Origin: Cycas panzhihuaensis
Lineage: Eukaryota > Cycadophyta
Length of the DNA: 64,000 nt
Assembly: GCA_023213395.1 (NCBI GenBank)
Contig: CM041465.1
Coordinates: 34,293,741-34,357,740, forward strand
Reading direction: 5' to 3'
Made by a program: the position numbers and the translations under genes. The notes under the pieces are model-generated. The model ran no database searches, was not told the DNA's origin, and saw nothing but the letters and a program-made list of their open reading frames with translations. This document shows, one piece after another, positions 52,401 to 63,684 of the stretch. How positions within the stretch are numbered: position 1 is the first letter of the stretch; the number at the start of each line of letters is the position of its first letter.

Positions 52401-53500
52401 CCCTATTGATGATTCTCTTCCTGATGAGTCCATCTTGACTATTCAGGACATCCCTCCCCATCCACTCGTCGACAATGAGTGGTATGGCGATATTGTGTGG
52501 TATCTCACATAGCATCAATACTGCCCTGAAGCTAGTAGTAAAGTTAGATCTCGTATCCAGACTTTTACTAGGCAATACTTCCTCATGGATGAAGTATTGT
52601 ACAAGAGGTCCTTCGATGGGATCCTCCTCCACTGCATCAATGTCGACGAAGCTGACCAAATACTCTACGAATGCCACCATGGTATTTGTGGGGGTCACTT
52701 TGGGGGCTAGTCCATGGCCTAGAGGATCCTCCGTATGGGTTACTATTAGCCATCCCTCTAGTTACTACCCCTAGTAAGACGATAACTACCTTCATTTACT
52801 AGTACATCATTTACCATTTTAGGATTCCTGATGTCCTGATTACTGACAATGGAACCCCTTTTTGCAATAAGGAGATGGATGAGGTTTGCAAGAAGTTTAA
52901 AATTTCTCATAAAACTTCTTCTACTTACTACCCTCAAGCAAATGGACAAGTGGAGTCATTCAATAAGACTCTCGTTAATATTCTAAAGAAAACTGTTGCT
53001 CAGTCTCAAAGAGACTGGTACTTTCAGATCCCTTCCGCTTTGTGGGCTTACTATACCTCTGTCCGTTCCATCACGGGAATGACCCCGTTCTCCCTAGTTT
53101 ACAGTATTGAGGTGGTACTCCTGTTAAAAGTAGAGATTCCTTCCTTACGTGTTTCTCTTTGGGGTCTCGTCAATGAGGAGTCCATCCACGAGGCTCGCCT
53201 CCTTGACCTCGAAGCTTTGGATGAGAGACGCTTAACTGCCTACCAAGCTAACTAGCATCTAAAGCCCGCTCACAAAGGGCCTACAATAAATGTCTTCATT
53301 TTTGTCCTTTATTTCCCAGGGATCACGTCCTCAAATTGGAGTATCTTCATGATCGCTTGGTCAAATTCAAGCCCAGATGGGTTGGCCCCTTTGTCATTAT
53401 CGAAAGACTTGGTAATGGAGCTTATAGGATTGCCACTTTGGAGGATCTTGAATTTGAGAAAGTTGTTAATGGAAAATTCCTTAAGAAATTTTACTCGTGA
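52401..53500 (+). pseudogene. Integrase of E1, with internal deletion
   Basis: The lead-in PLVDNEWYGDIVWYLT is followed by RQYFLMDEVLYKRSFDG and the zinc segment ILYECHHGICGGHFGG near 52665-52710. A deletion at about 52760 removes the first catalytic region (compare 62278-62497 in E2). The second catalytic part reads IPDVLITDNGTPFCNKEMDE near 52828-52880, and HKTSSTYYPQANGQVESFNK follows with the glutamate. The open piece 52875-53255 is 126 residues. The C-terminus reads VKFKPRWVGPFVIIERLGNG, followed by AYRI, in another frame and ends at a TGA at 53498-53500. Confidence 0.88.
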
Positions 53501-54111
53501 CCCTGTCATCACCTCACCCATGCTCTGAAATGAGCCTAAACTACCATCTTAAGTTTGTTCCCATTTCTCCCAGCCATGGGTGAAACGACAACTTAGGATG
53601 GCCTCTCTCGTTTCCTTCTGGTTCCTCTCGCAGAACCCTCGTTCCCATTTTCCTTGGGACCTTGTCCTCCTATTTGGGCATCCCCCAGTTAGGTTGATGC
53701 TCTGGAGTATCGTTACTCCTCTCTTGCTCTATATTTTCTTTGCATATCCCGCTATGCTCCCATGTGGACATGTGTGTCACCCTATTTCCTAACCCCACAT
53801 ATGTCTATCATCTCTACTTATGGTGATCATGTGTGCTGTTGTTAGGTATCTAGCCTTGCATGAAAGGAAATATGTGCTACCTAAACAAATATCATAACAC
53901 AAAGCTCATACAATAAACAACTCAAAAGACAACTATACATACCCTTGTGCATCCGTGCACCCACACACACGCATAAACAAGTAAGCAAACATACATATCA
54001 TCTAGCATGCATTATGATATACATCATCATATGCCAAATGGGGTACCAATCACCCTGTATATATATATACATCAAAATCATATGTCATATCATATATTTG
54101 GTATGGTACAT
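53501..54111 (+). other. 3' untranslated region of E1
   Basis: There is no gene. The segment is collinear with 63219-63684 in E2 (shared start CCTAAACTACCATCTTA and later GCATATCCCG). No clear polypurine tract precedes 54112, so the LTR boundary there is tentative. A CACACAC tract lies at 53960-53968. Confidence 0.55.
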
Positions 54112-56825
54112 TGTTTCCCGGCTTCCGGGAATGGATACGGAATCACCGACTCAGGTAAGTGCAGGTATGTCTCTAGCATTATCATCACTTTTATGTACTG
54201 ATTGTCTGCTTACATATTTGCATGCGTATGACTTTGTGAGCGGCCCGGTCGTCGTCCACACCTATGTTTAGCCTATGACGACTATAGCAGAGGCACACTC
54301 TTAGCGAGTGTGGCACCCTGGTGACCGTATTACTTCCCGCATCTGCCCTCCTCTCTCCTGGATCCACCAGGTTTGCGCCACCTCCACCCGTGTGATGCCT
54401 CATCGTCGCTTGGTTAGCTTGCCACCTCATTTGGGGTCCTATTTCTGCTCCTGTGGGCCCGTTTCTTGGCTTGTTTGCTCCCGGGTGGGTGTTTTAGTTG
54501 TCCTTTAGCCTTTTCGGCCGTTTGCCCCCAGCCTGGACCGGTTGGCGGGCCCCATTTGTGTCTCCAGGTGCATACCGCCGTAATCTTCAGTCTGCGAAGT
54601 GATCTTCACTGGCATCGTAGCAGATCACTGAATATTCGCGGTACCGCTAAAGTTTCCGCGGTACGACTGTCTCTGTTTGTTTTTTAAAATCCGCCGTGGC
54701 AATTTCGCATTTATTGCGAAACTGCCACGTGGTTCGCGCCTTTTCTCCCTCCCAGCCGTGCCCTATTCGCGTACTTTAGGGTTTTGCTTTAGTACTTAAA
54801 CATCTTTTGGCTCGTTTTGAAGCTCTCTTTGGATCTTTTTGGCTCACTTTTGGATTTACTCTCAAGAGGAACACTCTCTGCCTCGCTCTCTTAGCATTGT
54901 TTGCAACAAGCGGACTGCACTCTTCATACCAGCCTCTCCTTTGGCTTGGCTGAGACATTCTCTCAGCCCCTCAAACGCCTTGGAGAGGGCTCCTTGAAGC
55001 GGTTTCCAGCTTTTCTACCAGGCACCACGAGCTCCCGTTTGCGTGTGTGTTTCCTGCTCCACCTCCATAGCAGGCCCCGGCCCGCTCTATTCAGATTCTG
55101 GCTTTGTTCCGGCCCTTCTTCATCTTTTGGTCGGGCAAATCCCTTGCCTCCCTTTCAGTGTACTCTTCACTTTGTATTTGTTTTGGTGATATTTACACTT
55201 GACTTATTTGTTCTCATTTGTTGCTTGAGAGGTGGTTTTCTTCCCTCTGGGGGCTGTACCACTCTCCCTCACGCTTCTGCGTTTGATGTCCAAGGCGTGG
55301 CGTTGAGGGGTTGCATAGGCTTTGGAGAGGAGCCGGGTGGATTCCGCACCACCGCCACGCCTCCCTAAGCGGCTCAAAGCCCTCCAAAGCCTCCCTCGCC
55401 CGTGCTACTCTTGGCTTGCAAACAAGGGTTGAAGGCTCCTTGGTTGCCCAAACCAATTGTCACAAGTTGCGTTGATTTGGGACCCTTTATTCAGTTTGGG
55501 TGCCATCCATAGGCCCCAACCGGGTTCTTGCTCCACCTTTGCTCCCTACGGTTTGCTCCCGTAGCATCCGGTTGCCCCGTGGGTGTCTTTGGGTCTTTCT
55601 TGCCCCTTCTTGCGGTAGTTTTCCAGCCTTGAGTCTTGACTTTCTCCTCACGCCCCGTGGCTCTTGGGGAGAGGTTTGGGTACCATTTATGCGGTAGGCC
55701 ACTCGAGGCTTACCTTGTTGTTTGCGTTCATTTCCATCTTTCTCCTTTGGTATTTTCCTTATTGGACTAACACTGATGCATGTACATTTAGACTCTCATT
55801 TATGTTGTTAGACATATATTGCTAGATCTTTGTGTTGCATATAGGTGTCTCCCCTCAGAGGGAGAGACCTTTGTTGCTTACAGTGTACTCGGGACGCGGA
55901 GAACGCGTTGCTGCCCCTTCCACCAGAAGCGTCCCTTGCATGTGTCATATTTTATGCTATCTCATTTGCTAGTTAGCGCTTTCCTTCCTTCTTGATCGCA
56001 TTTACTTTTCCCGGGAAGGTAAGGAAGCCCCTTCGCTTGCCGCCACATTTCACATCCCAGACTGCTTGAGTGGTTGGGTGCTCTTCTGAAGGCTACGCCA
56101 TCTCTCACGCCTTGCCCGGTGCACGCTTTGTTCCCCTTCGCACCTGGTCTTTTTACTTCTTTTATTCTTTTCCTAGTAATTAGAACATCGAAAGATTAAA
56201 AGGGAAAATTGCCTTTTTTCATATTGGTTTGTGATTTGTTTGTCTTGTTGCATGTACTTTTGTTATTCGTAGGAAAGGTTGTAGGAGTCTTCTTCCCCTT
56301 ACCCTTCCTCCTCTTCCTAACCGCACGAGCGCCTTGCTTCCCGCATCGTCAGATACCCTGCTAGATTGCATAGGATTGTTCTTGGCCTATCCTTGTTAGG
56401 TTCTTTCTCTCTCCTTCGGCCACCCAAGGGTGGAGGGGCCTACTCCTGTGTCAACCGGGTTCGTCCCACGTATCTTCGCCTTCGCCAAGGCGGTGAAGGG
56501 TCACCCAAGAGTAGCCATACTCCATTGCAGATCCCGAACTCGCGCTCGGCCAAGACGGGTGCCTGCGTGGTAGTTGCTTGCCTTGTAGGTTCCACTTCCC
56601 ACCGTTTCGTCACCATCTCTCCCGCGCCTATCGGGCGGTTATCCCGTGGCGCATCCATGGCGACCATCACGGGACCGCCAAGAAGGGAGCTAGTCTCGCT
56701 CTCTTCGGTTGGTTTCGCTAGTCTGTGTGATCCTTTCTATACATCTTGACCTCCACGTTGGGCCGCCCCCAACGCGCGTCTTATACCGTTCCTTCTCTTT
56801 TCCGACATCGCTTGGCCGACCTTGC
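54112..56825 (+). repeat. LTR and leader of E2 (also 3' LTR of E1)
   Basis: It begins TGTTTCCCGGCTTCCGGGAATGG, with a near-perfect inverted pair CCCGG/CCGGG at its start. It is collinear in blocks with 44135-47064. The leader has two similar strings, TTTGGGTGCCATCCATAGGC (about 55494) and TTTGGGTACCATTTATGCGG (about 55676), possibly an internal duplication. No gene is supported here; long open frames reflect high GC and lack of stops. Confidence 0.6.
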
Positions 56826-58500
56826 ATGCGCCCGCTTTCTCTCGTCGTTTGCGCGGTCTACCCCTTTGTTAGAAGACCCCGAGTATAGCCTTCTTGCCTC
56901 GTCGGATCCGTCCGACTATGGAAGGGTACTCTTCCGATTGGACCTACCACGCTTGCTATGGAAACCCAAGCTCTTCCTTCATCATTCGAGTCCACCCAAG
57001 AGGGTGACGACTCCTTTACTACCCGATCGATCAACACCTTTCTTGTGCTCCCCATCCTTCTACCCACGGTAGAGGGATCCGTTCCTCCCGAGGATTGCCA
57101 CGCAGTGGCGATTTTATGAGGAACCTTGAGATGGACATGCCTTGTTCGAGGTCCCGATCACCTCTTATGGGTATGTGGGGACTCCTCTGCTGACGTGCTT
57201 GAGGCTCTTGACGGATGCCGCGTGCGGCATGCTCTCAACCACGTCCCGAATGGCTTGAGGGTGTCCTGCCAGGGAGCCTCTTCCTCCCCGCTCTTCCCCT
57301 CACGCTTCATCCTCGTCCGCCTTTCACGTGACAACAAACCCTTTCGTGCCTACGCGTACGCCCCATTCGTTTCCTGCAGTGGGGGCACGTGTGGCACCTT
57401 CCATCCCTTGTCAAGGCCCTAATGCCTTAAGGCCTTCTCACGGTGTGTATGTCCCTCAGCTGGGGGTTAGCATACCCGTTCCCGATCCAACTAATGTGCC
57501 GTCCCCTAATCGGCACATGTCGCCTCCTAAGAGGCCTAGTCGCCTGCTAGCCTTCCACCGCCATCGGTGGGATCTGTTCCCACGCATCCTCCAACCCAGT
57601 AGCGTTGGTGCTTCTTTCACGTTCCCCTGGGTATACTTCTCCACCTTGAGGTGGGTAGGGAAGCCGTCTTCCTGCTTATGGGTGGATCCGCCACACCCAT
57701 ACGGAATGGCCCCACCTACGGGTGGCCGTATGGGCGAACCTTCGCATCCTCTTGTCCGCCATCCAATGCAGTTCCATCCGTTGTGCCTTCGCACGGGGAT
57801 CTGAATCCCTTACAAGGCGCCCTTTTCCACGCCTCTTGTCGCCAAGGGTGGTTCCTCAAGGAGGGATGGGTGTCCTACCCCCAACCGCCCCTTGCGCGCC
57901 ACCTACCGGCGTTCGTTGATCCTACAGTTCGAGCAAGGGCGCCCTTCGTGGACTTTAGGTCAACCCTCTCGGTTGAGGCGTTGCGAACCAACTTGCCGCC
58001 TCATCCTCCCGAAGTTCCTAGATTCGATGGGACTTCGTCAAGAAGACCCGTGAGCATGTCCGTAGTTTCTCTATGGCATGCATCGATTCTTGGGCTTACG
58101 ACCATATTTTGATGAAACTCTTTCCTCGATCCTTGCGGTGGTGACGCCTTAAATGGTTTTATCGTCTCCACGCCCACGATCTATTCATTCCAAAGAATTG
58201 GTGGGCGAGTTCATCAATTACTTTGATGTAGCTCGCCCATTCGAGAGCGGATGAAATCCCTTCTCTCGCTCAAACAAGGTCACGATGAGATGAATCGTGA
58301 CTTTGTGCGGCGATTCCACGATCCGCTTCACTCCACCAAGGCGACTTTTGCGATGAGTCAAGCGGGACACATTGTCAATGCGCCGTCCGAAGTCCACGTG
58401 GAAGTCCTCAAGATGGGGCGACCACGTGTGATTCCGCTGATCGCCAAGTGCTTGGCGTTGAGGCTATTAAGATCCAAGTGGTCTCAAGAAACCTCTTAAG
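56826..58500 (+). pseudogene. Gag of E2, multiply frameshifted
   Basis: The counterpart of 47065-48765. The start (FSRRLRG then PLLEDPEYSLLASSDPS) is readable near 56830-56910. The core NLPPHPPEVPRFDGTSSRRP lies at about 57988-58045, and MKSLLSLKQGHDEMNRDFVR in the open piece at 58251-58499. Compared with E1, at least six deletions of 1-5 bases break the frame, often beside a CG. Gag forms particles; this copy could not. Confidence 0.85.
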
Positions 58501-59490
58501 CCCTCACAACGCCGTGAGGCACCACCCCTACCAAAGACGCTAAACCTTCTCACCCACGCGGTCTTCCTCTCATCCCACCGAGAGGACCTTAGATCCCCTC
58601 ACATCGCCTATCGCTGCTCGAGCACGATGAAGGAGCTCAAGCTTCAAGGTCCTTCGTCTCCTACTTCAAACAAACAAGTCCAACAAACTACCCAAGCTCC
58701 TCTTCCGGTGAATGGGAACGCCCGATCCTCCCAAGCGAGAAGGTCAGACCTCCGCTTGAGAAGAAGTGGTGTTCCATTCATGGGGATTGCTTCCATGACG
58801 ATTCACGTTAGGCCCAAAGATCCAAAGGATGCCCCTCGACGCCGATTCCTCTCCCAAACGGGCCTCAAGGCCTAATCTAGACCAACTTTGTTCACAAGGA
58901 TCCGTTCCTAAACATGGGGAATGTGATCGCAACCCCCAAACCAAGAACAACCATAGCAGGAAGATCACTGATCCCCGCCTTCCCGCGACAAAGGGAAGGG
59001 CGCCGAACTCTTCTTCCTCTTCTCGTTCTCACAGCCAGACTCGTCGCCTTCACGACCGGAATAGGGGAAGAAGGTGATTCGGTTGCTTGAAGCAACTCGA
59101 CTTTCGCCCTACGCGATCTCAAACCGCTAAGGAAGCGGAGCTGCCGGTTCTTCCGTTCCTTCCGATCCTTTTGGAGACCCTTCCTCAAATCCCTCTTTCC
59201 CAAGGCTATTCCTGCACAGGTCGTTACGACTTTCAAGGGCACTTACCCAACCCAGGAAGGGTAAACCCTTCTCCGTCGTGGACGAGCTCCATCTGATCGC
59301 CGCAGAATGTCCTTGATGGGCGCTCGAGGAGTTGTCCCAGCAACGGGCCCTCCTCACGGAAGCTTTAGGATCGGAGATGTGCTGTCCACGCTTTGGGCGT
59401 CGCCCAAGGTGGCGGACCCACTATTTCCTTCGATCATAAGGATCTTCCTCCCACGGTGAGCGGAGCGTCGGTGGAACTTCCCATTCACCA
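58501..59490 (+). pseudogene. Gag C-terminus of E2
   Basis: The C/H-rich motif corresponding to E1 49047 begins near 58757 and is read partly as KKWCSIHGDCFHDDSR in one frame. Later pieces align with E1 49374-49802 through GRYDFQGHLPNPGRVNPS (59215) in a shifted frame. It is broken by several shifts. No additional domain was seen. Confidence 0.65.
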
Positions 59491-59823
59491 TCATGATCGT
59501 CACTGATTGTACCCTCAAGAACTGTTGCCGACAGCGGCTCTTACATCGATGCCATGCCCTTGCATGTTATGCAAGAGCTTGGTATCTCATATGGAACCTG
59601 TTCCTGGCGATGCCAAGGGTATGATGGTAGCGAGAAGACCCTCTCGGATGCCGCGATTCCGCTCACCCTTGGGGCAAAACCGTTTGCCGATGTTGTAGTC
59701 CTCGGCGTTGGCGTGGATTACAACCTCCTTCTAGGTCGCCCATGGCTCGACCAAATGGGAGCCGTGTGTTCGACCCTTGGGGCGGCTTAAATTCGTCCAT
59801 GACGGACGAATGAGAGTGGTTCC
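59491..59823 (+). pseudogene. Aspartic protease of E2
   Basis: The active site reads VADSGSYIDAMPLHVMQELG at about 59524-59583, with D-S-G-S in place of D-N-G-S in E1. The open piece 59554-59790 ends VVVLGVGVDYNLLLGRPWLD then QMGAVCSTLG, the second conserved motif, and is intact in one frame. This is the best kept part of E2 and links E1 and E2 as the same family. Confidence 0.82.
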
Positions 59824-60660
59824 GTGAGCGTCCTTTTGCCAAACAAACTCGTTATGCCAATTCGGCAAACCAAGGTTCACCCACTCACGCCTCGGCTTGT
59901 TCAATTGGTATACCCAATCCGTCGGAAGAAGATCCCACATCTTCCCTTCCTAGTCTCGCACGTTTTGCCCCTATTGGCGTCGGGAGTTATGGGTACCTTG
60001 CTTTGTTCAGCGATGATGAATCGCTTGACGGAGACGAGGGTTGTCTCCACCCCATTTCTTTCCTTCGCGCCAATAGGTCATACCTGTCTCGCTCTAGACC
60101 CTCGTTTGGAACCTCTCTCGTTGGTGAGACTAGCCCCTCGTGCGTGTCACACACCATCGCTCGTCTTGACACTGCCGTCGGTTCTTCTTTTCATTACCCC
60201 GCGGTGATGGTTTCGGAATTGCCTTCGCTCCTCGAGGAGCCTCTTCTGGTTTTCCTTGATTCAGTGAAGGAGTTGGGCGATCCGATGATCACCCGATCCG
60301 TTGCTCCTTTCCCTTCTAGCGCTTCTTCTACTCGAAATAGGGTCATCCATGGGTGGACTATTTCGAGGATGATGAAGCCCTCACTGAGCACCTAGCGGGC
60401 CTTGCACCTAATCGCCTTGGTCACCACGGCTCGGTCACCGGAAGATCCTTGCGATCGGATCCACGCTTTCGATCCGATCCCTCTCCTATTCCTCCTCCTC
60501 CGTTGATCTTGCCCTCTTCACTTTGAAGAGGGCAATGCCATGTGCATGGGGAATTCAAGACGTAGTCTTGGCCGAGCAAGGTCATTAGGGTTGGGGCGGA
60601 ATGCTCTCTGATGAGATTAGGGAATATTCCATACTCCGGGAATTTTGAGACATTTCGGCG
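59824..60660 (+). pseudogene. Protease-RT spacer of E2
   Basis: The counterpart of 50149-50814 and the RT lead-in. The reading MFSDDESLDGDEGCLHPISF near 60003-60062 matches the acidic cluster in E1. FLRANRSYLSRSRPSFGTSL and SSASSTRNRVIHG follow. Frame breaks occur about every 100-200 bases. No catalytic domain is present. Confidence 0.7.
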
Positions 60661-61430
60661 TGGGCTTATCTTGACATGAAGGGAATCGACCCCTCGATTG
60701 TCACCCATAACCTCACCACCCTTCCTGGCGCCCGCCGTGCGCGGCGTCCTCTTCACCAAGCTCTGCCGTCAAGATGGAGGTTGAAAAGCTTCTGGATGCT
60801 GGGCTTGTTACTTCTATTGATTACCCTAAGTGGGTCTCTAATATTGTTCCTGTTGCCAAAAAGAACGGGGCAATCCGCATATGCGTCGATTTCCGCGATA
60901 TCAACAACGCTTGTCCTAAGGACAATTTCCGCTACCCTTCTTAGATCAAATCATTGATCGCCGCCGATTCAGTGATGTCCTTAATGGATGGCTTCTGTTA
61001 CAACCAAATTGATTTCCCAAGACCGCCATAAGGCGGCCTTCACTACTCCCTGGGTACCTTCGCCACAAGGCGATGCCCGCTGGCCTTAAAAATGCAGGTG
61101 CTACATATCAAAGAGCCATGCACTTCATCTTCCACGACCTCATCAGCGACACGTTGGAGGTCTTCATAGACGATATGATGGGTCTTTCTCGTGAGAGCCC
61201 ATCACCCTTCCGGCTTGCGTGCCATCTTCTCACGATGCCGCGAGTATCACGTCGATCTTAATCCGCTCAAATGTGTGTTTGCGTCGCCGGGTAAACTCCT
61301 TGGGTTCCTTGTATCCAAACAAGGAATTCGGATCGACCGACAAAGTCGGGCGATCCTCGACATGCCGCCTCCTAGAACTCAGCGGCGGATCAAGTCGTTT
61401 CTAGGTAGGCTCGGTTTCCTTAAGCGCTTC
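60661..61430 (+). pseudogene. Reverse transcriptase of E2
   Basis: The reading DMKGIDPSIVTHNLTTLPGA at about 60672-60730 is the lead-in. VEKLLDAGLVTSIDYPKWVS, NIVPVAKKNGAIRICVDFRD and INNACPKDNF follow to 60930. The segment with FGYNQI lacks several bases. AGLKNAGATYQRAMHFIFHD and then LEVFIDDMMGLS at 61154-61189 hold the catalytic pair. A frameshift leads to YHVDLNPLKCVFASPGKLLG and LVSKQGIRIDRQ. In E2 the R in RICVDFRD is kept where E1 has a stop. Confidence 0.88.
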
Positions 61431-61940
61431 CTACCGACCGTTGTGAATGCTAAACCCCTTACGAACTTTGTTGAAGAAGGGCTCCTTTTACTGGTGCGAC
61501 AAGACCCAAAAGGCCTTGAAGGACTCGAGGAAGCCGGCTTCCGCTCCTACGTTGGCGCCTCCCAGATTCGATGGGCCCTTCGTTTTGTATACCTCGGCCG
61601 ACGAGTCCTTGGGCGCTATGCTCGCTCGGAGGATGACTCGAGGCGAGAGAGCTATATACTTCATCGATCGTACCCTTGTGGGCTGCCGAATTTAACTATT
61701 CCCTAGAGAAGGAATGTCTCTCCTTGGTCTCGCGACCAAGAAGTTTAGGCATTACTTGCTCGGCAATACTGGTGATCATTCAATCCGATCCCTTGAGATA
61801 CTTACTAACTCGTTCGGACTTGGCGGTAGGGGTGGTCGTTACAATGTCCTACTCCAAGAATTTGATCTCCTTATCGTTAACGAAATCAAAGAAGGGCATG
61901 ATGGTGGTAGAGCAACTTGCACACCCCTATCCCTAACTCC
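61431..61940 (+). pseudogene. RNase H of E2
   Basis: Three overlapping short frames together cover the domain: PLRTLLKKGSFYWCDKTQKA and FDGPFVLYTSADESLGAMLA (61447-61695), then FNYSLEKECLSLV and SDPLRYLLTRSDLAVG (61676-61840). Each switch of frame corresponds to one or a few missing bases compared with E1. As in E1 there is no second RNase H before integrase. Confidence 0.82.
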
Positions 61941-63218
61941 TTTGATACTCCGGTTGATGACTCTCTCCCAGATGAGTCTATCCGGCGATCCGGGAGTTCG
62001 TCCCCATCCACTCACCGACAATGAGTGGTGCGGTGACATAGTGGTATCTCACGCGGCAATACCGCCAAACACTAGTAACAAAGTTAAATCTGCATCCGGA
62101 CTTACGCTCGGCAATACCTCCTCGTGGGCGAGGTATTGTACAAGAGGTCGCCGATGGGATCCTTCTCATTGCGTCACCGTGAAGCCGGCCGGGTCTCGCG
62201 AATGCCACCACGGCATTTGTGGGGGTCACTTGGGGCGATCTATGGCTCGAGAGGATCCTCCGTATGGGCTACTTTTGGCCATCTCTTTTTAAAGGCCCAC
62301 GCCTTTGTCTTTGAAATGTCGGCGATGTCAAGAGCATGCCAACATTTCCCATGTGCCTTCGAGACTTTGCACCCTATTGTTTCGCCATGGCCTTCGCTCA
62401 GTGGGGATTAGACCTCATCGGGGCTATTTCCACGCCTTCGTCGTCGCAGCACAAGTTCATCTTAGCGCCACTTGAGTATTTTACCAAATGGGCGAGGCCA
62501 TCCCTTTGATCACTACCCGGCAAAGCGATTGCCACATTCATCTATCGACATCATTTGCCGGGATTCGGGACGTCACGATTCAGATAATGGAACCCCTTTT
62601 GTAATAAGGAGGTGGATGAGCTTTGCGAGAAGTTTAAAATCTCCCATAAGACTTCCTCTCCTTACTACCCTCGGGCAAATGGCGGTGGAGTCTTTAACAA
62701 GACTCTTATCAACATTCTCAAGAAAGTCGGTCAATCCCAAAGGTTGGCACCTTCACCGCCTCCGCCTTATGGGCTTATCGTATTCCGTCAGATTCGCCAC
62801 GGGAATGACCCAGTTCTCCACGGGTCTCACGGGTGAGGCGGTACTCCCATTGGAGGTGGAGATTCCTTCCTGCGAGTCTCCCTTGAGGTTTCATCGGCGA
62901 TGAGTCGATCCGTCGTGCACGCCCGCTTTGGACCTCGAAGCTTTGGATGAGAGGCGCTTAGCCGCCATCGTGCTAACCTAGCATCCAAAGCCCGTTCACA
63001 AAGGGCCCACGATAAACACTGCGTTCCGCCCTTTGTTTCTGGGACTATGTCCTCAAGCTCGAATATCTCCATGACCGTTTGACCAAATTCCAACCCGGTG
63101 GTCGGTCCTTTGTCATTATCGAATCTCTCGATAATGGTGCCTATAGGATAGCCACCACGAGGGGCTCGAATTTGAGAAAGCCGTTAATGGGATGTTCCTT
63201 AAGAAGTTTTACGCTTGA
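61941..63218 (+). pseudogene. Integrase of E2
   Basis: The zinc segment ECHHGICGGHLGRSMAREDP is near 62203-62260 in a shifted frame. The first catalytic region, missing in E1, is read as AQWGLDLIGAISTPSSSQHK near 62397-62457, then YFTKWAEAIP-like. The second part has VDELCEKFKISHKTSSPYYP, RANG and FNKTLINILKKVGQSQRLAP at 62612-62750. The C-terminal part near 63080-63215 ends at a TGA at 63216-63218. At least eight frame breaks are visible. Confidence 0.85.
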
Positions 63219-63684
63219 CCCTTGGCGATCCCTCACCTGCTCAAACGAGCCTAAACTACCATCTTAGGTTGTCCCCATTCTTCCCGTAGCATGTAGAATG
63301 GCTATTTAAGATGGACCCGCTTTGTCTCTCTAGTTCCGATTCGCGGAACGCGTTCCGTATCCTCCTGGGAACCTTGGTCCTCTCGCTTGGGCATCTCCCA
63401 ACCGGAGGGCGCTTGGGGCATTGTTGCCCCTCTTTCTGTCTGGCGTTTCCTTCGCATATCCCGTTATGCTCTCCTGCAGACATGTATGCCGCCACGCTTC
63501 CTAACCTCACACCTCCATGTCGTCCCGCTCACGGGCGTGTGTGTGCCCCATTAGGTGTGTGGTTATACATGGAAGGAAACGTGTGCATCATACAATAAAA
63601 TGTTCATAACATGAATCACCTACTATACAACATAACACTCACCCCATGCATATATACATACCAAAATCATATCCCATCATACAT
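63219..63684 (+). other. 3' untranslated region of E2
   Basis: No gene. Collinear with 53501-54111 (shared CCTAAACTACCATCTTA at the start, then GCATATCCCG and AAAATCATAT near the end). Confidence 0.55.

Larger units (their letters stand above)
44135..54111 (+). mobile_element. Tat-like Gypsy element E1 (first tandem copy)
   Basis: This copy carries LTR/leader, gag, protease, a 220-residue spacer, RT, RNase H and integrase, then 600 bases of 3' sequence. It is collinear with E2 (54112-63684), with a period of 9.7-10.0 kb. The gag, DNGS protease, HNL-type RT lead-in and RNase H style place it near the Tat lineage. CpG is depleted compared with E2, and stops are mostly transitions. It interrupts the integrase of relic D. 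Confidence 0.85.
54112..63684 (+). mobile_element. Tat-like Gypsy element E2 (second tandem copy)
   Basis: E2 has the same order of parts as E1 and is slightly shorter (by about 250-400 bases) through many small deletions, although it keeps a 219-base piece of integrase lost in E1. It is rich in CG dinucleotides. There is no unrelated sequence between E1 and E2, so they share the intervening LTR/leader, as expected from LTR-LTR recombination or a tandem array. All domains are frame-broken. Confidence 0.85.

Noticed and set aside
54112-56825. Several long overlapping frames on both strands in the LTR/leader of E2, including 155-codon and 127-codon stretches
   Set aside because: High GC lowers stop frequency; frames overlap on both strands, are not conserved in E1, and show no motif.
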